Positions 1 to 4,829 of a stretch of DNA of 5,508 nt are shown here, one piece after another. The translations under genes and the position numbers were made by a program. Under the pieces are notes generated by a model, which saw only the letters and a program-made list of their open reading frames with translations, was not told where the DNA came from and searched no databases. Source of the DNA: Actinomycetota bacterium (lineage in GTDB: Bacteria; Actinomycetota; Thermoleophilia; Gaiellales; Gaiellaceae); assembly GCA_013812465.1 (NCBI GenBank), contig JACCTK010000302.1, positions 1 through 5,508 of the forward strand. Direction: 5' to 3'. Numbering within the stretch: position 1 is the first letter of the stretch; each line of letters begins with the position of its first letter.

Positions 1-1067
1 GACAGCCGAAGGGCGCCGTGTACTCCCACCGAGCGATCGCCCTGGAAACCCTCGCCTCGACGATGGCGGGCGTGCTGGCGATAACGGAGCAGGACACGGT
101 GCTGCCCGTCGTCCCCATGTTTCACGCGAACGCCTGGGGCTTTCCCTTCACGTGCACGTTCGTGGGCGCCAAGCAGGTCTTTCCCGGGCCGTTCCTCGAC
201 GGTGAGAGCCTGCTCGAGGCGTTCCAGCAGGAGAAGGTCACGTTGACGGCGGGCGTGCCGACGATCTGGATGGGGATCCTGAAGGAGCTCGACGCGAACC
301 CGGGCAAGTGGGACACTTCCTCAGTCCGCCGCATGGTCGTCGGCGGCTCGGCGGCCCCGCAGTCGATGATCGAGGCGTTCGAGAAACGGCACGGGCTCAG
401 CATCCTGCAGGCCTGGGGAATGACCGAGATGTGCCCGCTGGGAACGGTCTCCGAGTTGACGAGCCGCGAGCTCGAGCTCTCCGAGGAGGAGCAGTTCCGG
501 TACCGCGCCAAGCAGGGAGTTCCGGCGCCATTCGTCGAGATTCGCGCGCGTGGGGCGGAGGGAGTCGTGCCCTGGGACGGTGAGACGATGGGCGAGCTCG
601 AGGTGCGCGGGGTCTGGGTCTCCTCCGCGTATCACGACAGTCCCGAGGGAGCGGACCGCTGGACCGACGATGGCTGGTTCAAGACCGGCGACATCGTGAC
701 CATCGAGCCGCACGGCTACATCGAGATCCAGGATCGCTCGAAGGACCTCGTCAAGTCGGGCGGCGAGTGGATCTCCACGGTCGCGCTCGAGAACGCACTG
801 ATGGGACACCCCGCGGTCGCCGAAGCCGCCGTGATCGCGATTCCCGACGAGAAGTGGTCGGAGCGGCCGCTCGCGGTTTGCGTGTTCAGGGAGGGCGAGA
901 CGGCGACCGACGAGGAGCTGCGCGAGTTCCTCGCGCCGAGCTTCGCGAAGTGGTGGCTACCGGAGCGGTTCGAGTACGTGGACGAGATCCCGAAGACCGC
1001 GGTCGGCAAGTTTCGCAAGACCGCGCTGCGGGAGCAGTTCGCGGGGCAGCCGGCGGAGACCGCCTAG
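1..1067 (+). CDS. Acyl-CoA synthetase (AMP-forming fatty-acid--CoA ligase), 5'-truncated by window edge
   Basis: This enzyme would activate a fatty acid with ATP to an acyl-adenylate and then transfer it to CoA, in the cytoplasm, feeding beta-oxidation or lipid synthesis. The reading frame is open to the left edge (first full codon at 3). Codons 3-35 read QPKGAVYSHR, the end of the ATP-binding TGxPKG loop, so the GTG at 18 is an internal valine and not a start; roughly the first third of a usual ~540-residue protein is missing. Counting from that GTG, visible motifs are WGMTE (133-137), KTGD (222-225), DRSKD (239-243) followed by the KSGGEWIS stretch, and PKTAVGK with the presumed catalytic Lys at 331. 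The KSGGEWIS stretch is typical of medium/long-chain (AlkK/FadD-like) ligases rather than acetyl-CoA synthetases; exact chain length is not readable. The TAG stop shares its last base with the GTG of the downstream enoyl-CoA hydratase, indicating one operon. Confidence 0.93.
   Translation, partial: QPKGAVYSHRAIALETLASTMAGVLAITEQDTVLPVVPMFHANAWGFPFTCTFVGAKQVFPGPFLDGESLLEAFQQEKVTLTAGVPTIWMGILKELDANPGKWDTSSVRRMVVGGSAAPQSMIEAFEKRHGLSILQAWGMTEMCPLGTVSELTSRELELSEEEQFRYRAKQGVPAPFVEIRARGAEGVVPWDGETMGELEVRGVWVSSAYHDSPEGADRWTDDGWFKTGDIVTIEPHGYIEIQDRSKDLVKSGGEWISTVALENALMGHPAVAEAAVIAIPDEKWSERPLAVCVFREGETATDEELREFLAPSFAKWWLPERFEYVDEIPKTAVGKFRKTALREQFAGQPAETA
1055..1058 (+). promoter_or_regulatory. Ribosome binding site deciding the hydratase start
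   Basis: GGAG eight bases before GTG 1067, inside the end of the upstream ligase gene. It supports the 1067 start over the upstream in-frame alternatives and fits translational coupling through the TAGTG overlap. Confidence 0.6.
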
Positions 1068-1846
1068 TGGAGTTCATCTCGACAGAGCAGGACGGCTCCA
1101 TCGTCACCGTCACCATCGACCATCCGCCCGTCAACGCGCTCTCGGCGCCGCTCCTCGAGGAGCTCGAAGCCGAGATCGAGCGCCTCGACTCCGACGACAG
1201 CGTGCGCGCGATCGTGCTCATGGGCGCCGGCGAGCGCGCGTTCGTCGCCGGAGCGGACATCTCCGAGTTTCCGGCGCTGAGGGAAGCGGCGACCGAGGAG
1301 AGCGGCTCGTCGCGCGGACTCCAGAAGCTCGGCGCCCGGATGGACGCCACCCACACCCCGTTCGTCGCGGCGATCCACGGTTACTGCCTCGGCGGCGGGC
1401 TCGAGCTCGCGATGTGCTGCGACATCCGAGTCGCGTCGGAAGACGCCCAGCTCGGGCAGCCCGAGATCAAGCTCGGGCTGATTCCGGGCGGCGGGGGCAC
1501 CCAGCGTCTGCCGCGGCTCGTCGGGATCGGGCGAGCTCTCCTGCTCAACATGACCGGTGACTTCATCGACGCGCGGACCGCGTACGAGTGGGGTCTCGTC
1601 GAGCGAGTCGTGCCGAAAGAGGACTTGGCAAGCAGCGCGCTCGGAATCGCCCGCACGATCGCGGAACGGTCGCCGGTCGCGATCGGAGTGCTCCGCGAGC
1701 TCGCGCGGACGACGCGGGACCTCCCGCTCGAGGAAGGGCTGCGCCGGGAGGCGGACGGCTTCCGGCGGTGTCTCGCGAGTGAAGACGGCGCCGAAGGCGT
1801 GGCCGCGTTTTTGGAGAAACGCGAGCCCGAGTTCACCGGACGCTGA
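1067..1846 (+). CDS. Enoyl-CoA hydratase/isomerase (crotonase family)
   Basis: A 259-residue crotonase-fold enzyme, full length for the family, predicted to add water to trans-2-enoyl-CoA in beta-oxidation. GTG 1067 is chosen as start: it overlaps the upstream TAG by one base, has GGAG at 1055-1058 eight bases upstream, and puts the conserved first strand (VTVTIDHPPVNAL, residues 13-25) at the normal N-terminal position. The frame is open further upstream, but that stretch is Arg-rich and overlaps the ligase. Oxyanion-hole segments are FVAGADISEF (59-68) and HGYCLGGG (104-111). Both glutamates expected for hydratase catalysis are present, Glu113 in GGGLELAM and Glu133 in GQPEI, followed by PGGGGTQRL (140-148). 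A true hydratase is therefore more likely than an isomerase or dehalogenase homologue. Coupling to the acyl-CoA ligase supports a fatty-acid catabolic operon; the physiological substrate is not determined by sequence alone. Confidence 0.93.
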   Translation: MEFISTEQDGSIVTVTIDHPPVNALSAPLLEELEAEIERLDSDDSVRAIVLMGAGERAFVAGADISEFPALREAATEESGSSRGLQKLGARMDATHTPFVAAIHGYCLGGGLELAMCCDIRVASEDAQLGQPEIKLGLIPGGGGTQRLPRLVGIGRALLLNMTGDFIDARTAYEWGLVERVVPKEDLASSALGIARTIAERSPVAIGVLRELARTTRDLPLEEGLRREADGFRRCLASEDGAEGVAAFLEKREPEFTGR

Positions 1847-1914
1847 CTAAAGCGGCCTGACGCGTAGGGGCGGGCATGCCCGCCCCTACGATCATCGACT
1901 GAAGCGGCGGACGC
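1845..1914. repeat. Imperfect direct repeat flanking a perfect palindrome (possible REP/MITE-like module)
   Basis: Two related segments, 1845-1863 and 1897-1914, share GACT-A/G-AAGCGGC followed after one or two bases by GACGC. They bracket the 28-nt palindrome at 1863-1890. The left copy includes the last two bases of the hydratase stop codon. The arrangement could be a small palindromic repeat element with duplicated flanks, or chance repetition in GC-rich DNA. There is no coding capacity inside. Confidence 0.4.
1863..1890. repeat. Perfect 28-nt palindrome between convergent genes; possible bidirectional terminator or REP-like unit
   Basis: The left half CGTAGGGGCGGGCA is followed immediately by its exact reverse complement, TGCCCGCCCCTACG. 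As RNA it would form a very GC-rich hairpin with little or no loop beyond the central bases. It lies 16 bases after the hydratase stop and 60 bases beyond the stop of the minus-strand gene, so it could end transcription from both sides. No U-tract follows on either strand, so it is not a canonical Rho-independent terminator. GTAGGGGCG-type palindromes also occur as dispersed intergenic repeats in many bacteria, which is an equally good reading. Confidence 0.6.
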
Positions 1915-1935
1915 CTGTCGCCGCAGGGACAGGCG
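1912..1935. terminator. Inverted repeat downstream of the secreted-protein gene; weak terminator candidate
   Basis: CGCCTGTC (1912-1919) and GACAGGCG (1928-1935) are exact complements with an 8-base loop. It begins 15 bases beyond the stop of the minus-strand gene, a normal place for a terminator hairpin. There is no T-run on the distal side, so the assignment rests on position and symmetry only. Confidence 0.35.
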
Positions 1936-1950
1936 CTCGACCGTTGGGCG

Positions 1951-2442
1951 TTAGCCCGCCTGGCAGCCGGGGTTCTCGTCGAAGCGGCAGGTTCCGCGCC
2001 GCTCGATCTCGCCGTCTTCGACCTTGTTGTCGTCGTCGGTCGAGCTGACAGCTCGTAGCACCGGAATGCCGGCGACGCCGCCCTCGCGGATCTCGGTGGA
2101 TCCGAGCCGCGAGTTGACGCCGCTCTCGCACCCGCCGGAGCCCGAAGCGTCGGTCGTGAACGAGCAGATCGACGAGGCGGTACCCATCGCGATCCCGACC
2201 CAGGTGTACATCGTGTTGGGCTTCAAGCCCGAGACCTCGACCCGGTTCTTCCAGACCGGCCCGTTGCCGCCCTGGGTGCCTCCCTTGATGAAGTTGCTGG
2301 AGCCGGAGCCGTCGGCGCCGGCCGGTCCTGTCGCGGTCACTGCGAGGTCGAACTGGTTGTTGGCCTCGTGAACCGCAAACGCTGCCGGCGCCGCCACGGC
2401 GAAGATCGCCACGGCGAGAACGCCGATCAGGTACTTCCGCAT
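1951..2442 (-). CDS. Secreted protein of unknown function
   Basis: A 163-residue protein with a clear Sec-type signal peptide: MRK, a hydrophobic core (residues 4-20), and an AxA cleavage site after AFA at about residue 23, leaving a ~140-residue exported domain. The mature part has a Gly/Ser/Asn-rich stretch (about 41-62), then VEVSGLKPNTMYTW (68-81), which looks like the last strands of a fibronectin-III/Ig-like beta sandwich, an acidic segment (about 136-146), and four cysteines (93, 105, 152, 160) that could form two disulfides. No catalytic motif is recognised and no function is assigned. The start at 2442 gives a typical signal peptide; an ATG four codons upstream (2454) is also possible, because GGGGGAGG lies only two bases before the 2442 ATG, unusually close. 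The frame stays open to 3426 upstream, but that part is antisense to the oxidoreductase and is not credible. The gene is transcribed divergently from its right neighbour. Confidence 0.82.
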   Translation of the reverse strand: MRKYLIGVLAVAIFAVAAPAAFAVHEANNQFDLAVTATGPAGADGSGSSNFIKGGTQGGNGPVWKNRVEVSGLKPNTMYTWVGIAMGTASSICSFTTDASGSGGCESGVNSRLGSTEIREGGVAGIPVLRAVSSTDDDNKVEDGEIERRGTCRFDENPGCQAG

Positions 2443-2517
2443 GTCCTCCCCCATCTCTCGAGATGCTGGACGAGAGGGTGTTCGAACGCCGCACTCATTT
2501 GGTTCAATCGACCGAAG

Positions 2518-2542
2518 GCCTTGTGACACAGTGTCACTAGGC
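2518..2542. promoter_or_regulatory. Near-perfect 25-nt palindrome, probable repressor operator
   Basis: The core GTGACAC-A-GTGTCAC (2523-2537) is an exact inverted repeat around one central base, and the symmetry continues outward (GCCT at 2518-2521 against AGGC at 2539-2542) with a single mismatched pair, T2522/T2538. Size and symmetry match operators of dimeric helix-turn-helix repressors such as the TetR family. It abuts the -10-like CATAAT and covers the -35 region of the oxidoreductase promoter, so bound protein should repress. It also sits 76 bases from the start of the divergent secreted-protein gene and might affect both. No regulator gene is present in the window. Confidence 0.7.
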
Positions 2543-2547
2543 ATAAT
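2521..2547 (+). promoter_or_regulatory. Promoter of the oxidoreductase-dehydrogenase operon, apparently leaderless
   Basis: CATAAT (2542-2547) matches five of six bases of the -10 consensus. TTGTGA (2521-2526) is a weak -35 candidate with a short 15-base spacer, inside the palindrome. Only nine bases separate the -10 box from GTG 2557, and they (TCCTCGCTC) contain no Shine-Dalgarno, so transcription should begin at or within a few bases of the start codon. Confidence 0.55.
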
Positions 2548-2556
2548 TCCTCGCTC

Positions 2557-3477
2557 GTGCGAGCCGTCGTCCTCGAAGCGACCGGCGGTCCCGAGCAGCT
2601 GACCGTCCAAGAGGTGCCCGAGCCGACCGCCGAGGACGGAGGCGCGATGGTCGATGTCCGCGCGTGCGGGATCAACTTCGCCGAAGTCTTGATCCGGCTC
2701 GGGCGGTACCCGCAGATGCCCGAGCTGCCCGCCGTGCTCGGCTCGGAGATCGCGGGCGAGCTCGACGGGAATCGCGTCATGGGCTTCGTGCGGAGCGAGG
2801 GCGGTGGCTATGCTGAGCGGGTCGTCGTCGACCGGCGCTGGCTTCTTCCGCTGCCCGAAAGCGCGAGCTTCGCCGAGGGCGCCGCATTCCCGATGGCGTT
2901 CCTCACCGCCTGGATCCCGCTCACCCAGCTCCTCAAGGTGGCGTTCGGAGCGCGGGTGCTCGTGACCGCCGCGGCGGGAGCGGTCGGCACGGCTGCGATC
3001 CAGCTCGTAAAGGTGCTGAACGGCCGACCCGTCGCCGCGGTCGGAAGCGAGGAGAAGCTCGAGCTTCCGCGCTCGCTCGGAGCGGTCGAAGCCGTGACGT
3101 ACGACCAAATCGGCGAGCTCGAGCCCGTCGCCGCCGTCTTCGATCTCGTCGGCGGCGATGTGTTCACAGACTCGCTCTCCCTCCTCGAGCCGCTGGGAAC
3201 CGCGGTCGCGGTCGGCTACGCGGGCGGGCTCTGGCAGGACGTGAGCCCGACCTGGCTCGTCGGGCGCAACATCGGCGTGCACGGCTTCTACCTCGGACGG
3301 CTGATCGGGCGAAACCCAGCCCTCGTCGAGCAGGCAGCGCGTGACGTGCTCCGACTCTGGGAAGGAGGGGTTGTCCGGCCGATCGTGGGTGCAGAGTTCC
3401 CGCTGGAGCAGGCGGGCGACGCGCACCGCCTGATCGAGGAACGCAAATCGACGGGAAAGGTGGTTCTGATTCCGTGA
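2557..3477 (+). CDS. Zinc-independent MDR oxidoreductase (NADPH:quinone reductase-like)
   Basis: A 306-residue medium-chain dehydrogenase/reductase, slightly short for the quinone oxidoreductase branch (~320). The N-terminal GroES-like domain begins MRAVVLEATGGPEQL and contains VRACGINFAEVLIRLGRYP (34-52) and LPAVLGSEIAGE (58-69). The Rossmann part carries AAAGAVG (138-144), the AxxGxxG NADPH-binding motif of zeta-crystallin/QOR proteins. The Cys/His ligands and structural-zinc cysteines of alcohol dehydrogenases are absent, so a zinc-free NADPH-dependent reductase of quinones, enones or enoyl thioesters is expected; the substrate is not evident. GTG 2557 is the start because the conserved first strand follows at once and the promoter ends just before it. 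The TGA stop overlaps the next gene's GTG by four bases (GTGA), so the two enzymes are probably co-translated. The upstream palindrome suggests repressor control. Confidence 0.9.
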   Translation: MRAVVLEATGGPEQLTVQEVPEPTAEDGGAMVDVRACGINFAEVLIRLGRYPQMPELPAVLGSEIAGELDGNRVMGFVRSEGGGYAERVVVDRRWLLPLPESASFAEGAAFPMAFLTAWIPLTQLLKVAFGARVLVTAAAGAVGTAAIQLVKVLNGRPVAAVGSEEKLELPRSLGAVEAVTYDQIGELEPVAAVFDLVGGDVFTDSLSLLEPLGTAVAVGYAGGLWQDVSPTWLVGRNIGVHGFYLGRLIGRNPALVEQAARDVLRLWEGGVVRPIVGAEFPLEQAGDAHRLIEERKSTGKVVLIP

Positions 3478-4124
3478 CGGCGCTGGTGACGGGTTCCGCG
3501 GGTGGTATCGGGAGCGCGATCGTGGAGAAGCTGCGGGGAGAGGGGTTCCGGGTGCGGGAGCTCGATCTCGTCAACGGATTCGACGTCACCGATCCCGAGG
3601 CGTGGGAGCACATCGGCTCGGTCGACCTCGCCTGTCTGAACGCGGGGGTCCTCACCGGCGGAAATGGTGTCGGGAGCCTCACCGATGACCAGTACCGGCG
3701 GGCGATAGCCGTCAACGTCGACGGCGTCGTATTCGGCGTGCGTCGGCTCGACCGCGTGATGCCGACAGGGAGCACGATCGTCGTCACCGCCTCGCTCGCG
3801 GGGCTGACGGCGATTCCCGACGACCCCATCTACGGCCTGACGAAGCACGCGGTCGTCGGTTTCGTCCGCTCGGTCGCGCCCCAGCTCCGGAAGCGCGGGA
3901 TTCGAATCCAGGCGGTCTGTCCGGGCTGGGCTGACACGGGGCTGCTACCGCCTGGCTTCAAGCATGAGCTCGGTGGACGCGGCTATCGGTTGCTCGAGCC
4001 CTCGAAGGTCGCGGAGGGCGTGTGGGCCGCGTATAAGAGCGAAGGCACGGGCGAGGCGTGGATCGTGCAGCCTGGCCGCGAGCCACTGCAGTACGAGTTC
4101 AAGGGAGTTCCCGGTCCCCGCTGA
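3474..4124 (+). CDS. Short-chain dehydrogenase/reductase (SDR), NAD(P)-dependent
   Basis: A 216-residue classical SDR, shorter than the usual ~250. The cofactor motif TGSAGGIG is at residues 6-13, Asp31 at the end of the second strand favours NAD(H) over NADP(H), NAG is at 56-58, and the catalytic set is complete: Asn81 (NVDG), Ser107 (TASLAG), Tyr120 and Lys124 (YGLTK). CPGWADTG (149-156) is the usual P-G segment after the active site. The loop before NAG is short, which accounts for part of the reduced length. GTG 3474 overlaps the oxidoreductase stop by four bases; an AAAGGTGG stretch ends ten bases upstream and may serve as a weak ribosome site. Substrate is unknown; pairing with an MDR reductase suggests successive redox steps on one carbonyl or acyl compound, which is inference only. 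Confidence 0.9.
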   Translation: MTALVTGSAGGIGSAIVEKLRGEGFRVRELDLVNGFDVTDPEAWEHIGSVDLACLNAGVLTGGNGVGSLTDDQYRRAIAVNVDGVVFGVRRLDRVMPTGSTIVVTASLAGLTAIPDDPIYGLTKHAVVGFVRSVAPQLRKRGIRIQAVCPGWADTGLLPPGFKHELGGRGYRLLEPSKVAEGVWAAYKSEGTGEAWIVQPGREPLQYEFKGVPGPR

Positions 4125-4153
4125 CCATTGTGCTACATTATGACGCACAATGG
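4125..4153. promoter_or_regulatory. Inverted-repeat operator spanning the antitoxin start codon
   Basis: CCATTGTGC (4125-4133) and GCACAATGG (4145-4153) are exact reverse complements separated by 11 bases. The right arm contains the antitoxin ATG (4150-4152) and the left arm begins one base after the dehydrogenase TGA. Type II antitoxins of the Phd/YefM class usually bind such repeats, alone or with their toxin, to repress their own promoter; the placement here fits that exactly. Confidence 0.7.
4134..4141 (+). promoter_or_regulatory. Candidate -10 region of the toxin-antitoxin operon, leaderless
   Basis: The spacer between the operator arms contains two overlapping -10-like hexamers, TACATT (4134-4139) and CATTAT (4136-4141), 10 and 8 bases before ATG 4150. 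No convincing -35 is visible and there is no Shine-Dalgarno, so a leaderless transcript beginning at or near the ATG is likely. Each hexamer matches the consensus at only four of six positions. Confidence 0.45.
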
Positions 4154-4434
4154 CAGCGGCCGGTATTCGGGAGCTGAGACAGAACCTCTCGCGCTACATC
4201 GACCGCGTGAAAGCGGGAGAGACCATCGAGGTCACCGAGCGCGGCAAGGTCGTCGCGGCGCTGGTGCCGCGACGCGAGCGCGAGGACGAGATCGCCGCGC
4301 TCGAGGCGCGAGGGGTCAAGATCACTCGCGCACGCCTCGACTTCAGATCTCTGGGGCCGATTCCGAAGCGAAAGCCCGGGCAGGCGTCACCTTCGGAGGT
4401 GCTCGAGGAGCTCCGCGCAGGCGAGCGCTACTGA
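4150..4434 (+). CDS. Type II antitoxin, Phd/YefM family (VapB-like partner of a PIN toxin)
   Basis: A 94-residue protein. Residues 5-40 (GIRELRQNLSRYIDRVKAGE, then TIEVTERGKVVAALVP) are a textbook Phd/YefM N-terminal DNA-binding and dimerisation domain. The middle is charged and probably flexible, and the C-terminal SEVLEELRAGERY (82-94) resembles the helix that wraps into the toxin to inhibit it. It should neutralise the PIN ribonuclease encoded immediately downstream and repress their shared promoter through the inverted repeat over its own start. The ATG at 4150 is supported by the family-typical N-terminus. The stop lies two bases before the proposed toxin start. It follows the dehydrogenase by 25 bases, so read-through from that operon is possible. 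Confidence 0.92.
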   Translation: MAAAGIRELRQNLSRYIDRVKAGETIEVTERGKVVAALVPRREREDEIAALEARGVKITRARLDFRSLGPIPKRKPGQASPSEVLEELRAGERY

Positions 4435-4436
4435 AA

Positions 4437-4829
4437 TTGCTTTACCTCGACTCCTCTGCGACGGTCAAGCTTCTCGTCGACGAGGAGGAGAGCCCATCAC
4501 TCGCACGATTCCTCGGAGCCTCCGGAGACCCACTCGTCACGAGCCGAGTCGGAGTGATCGAGTTACATCGTGTGGCTCGACGGATAGGCGCCGACCCCGA
4601 CCGCTCGAATGCGCTGGCCGTCACCCTCGGCGTGGTCGAGGTCGACGACGAGATCGAGTCGATCGCCATCGAGCTCGACCCGCGGCTCCGCGCGCTCGAC
4701 GCGATCCACCTCGCGAGCGCGCTCATGAGTCGTGAGCTCCTGCGCGGGTTCCTCTGCTACGACCGTCGGCTCGCGGATGCGGCGACGCGAGAAGGGCTGC
4801 GGGTGATCGCTCCCGGAGCCGAGACGTGA
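4437..4829 (+). CDS. PIN-domain ribonuclease toxin (VapC family)
   Basis: A 130-residue PIN domain, typical VapC length, predicted to cleave RNA in a metal-dependent way when free of antitoxin. The four acidic positions expected are visible: Asp5 in MLYLDSSATVKL, Glu42 in GVIELHR, Asp88 in ALDAIHLASAL and Asp109 in CYDRRLADAA, so the active site looks intact. The start is taken as TTG 4437, which gives the standard VapC beginning (LYLDSSA); a CTG at 4431 that overlaps the antitoxin TGA is a less likely alternative. No good Shine-Dalgarno precedes it, so translation probably depends on coupling to the antitoxin, keeping toxin output low. The same frame is open upstream to 4128, but that part overlaps the antitoxin out of frame and looks nothing like a PIN protein. 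The TGA overlaps the next gene by four bases. Confidence 0.9.
   Translation: MLYLDSSATVKLLVDEEESPSLARFLGASGDPLVTSRVGVIELHRVARRIGADPDRSNALAVTLGVVEVDDEIESIAIELDPRLRALDAIHLASALMSRELLRGFLCYDRRLADAATREGLRVIAPGAET
4815..4818 (+). promoter_or_regulatory. Ribosome binding site for the DUF1295 gene
   Basis: GGAG seven bases before GTG 4826, within the last codons of the toxin gene. It supports the 4826 start and independent ribosome entry in addition to coupling through the GTGA overlap. Confidence 0.6.

Noticed and set aside
18..20. GTG at 18 as the start of the acyl-CoA ligase
   Set aside because: The preceding in-frame codons encode QPKGA, the conserved ATP-binding loop, so the gene continues off the left edge.
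767..1066. Upstream extension of the hydratase frame from 767
   Set aside because: The added 100 residues are an Arg/Gly-rich out-of-frame reading of the acyl-CoA ligase; the true start at 1067 has a ribosome site and the expected family N-terminus.
1863..1935. Canonical Rho-independent terminators at the two convergent-gap hairpins
   Set aside because: Neither hairpin is followed by a T-run on either strand, so they are reported as candidates at reduced confidence and not as firm terminators.
2443..3426. N-terminal extension of the minus-strand secreted-protein frame to 491 residues
   Set aside because: It runs antisense through the well-conserved oxidoreductase, is rich in Arg/His/Asp/Glu as expected for a GC-rich shadow frame, and would bury an excellent signal peptide in the middle of a protein.
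3164..3848. Long minus-strand open frames opposite the oxidoreductase and dehydrogenase
   Set aside because: Low-complexity Ser/Arg/Pro-rich translations without motifs, fully explained as shadows of two strongly conserved plus-strand enzymes.
4128..4436. Upstream extension of the PIN toxin frame from 4128
   Set aside because: It overlaps the whole antitoxin gene in another frame and shows no PIN-like sequence before the LYLDSSA segment.
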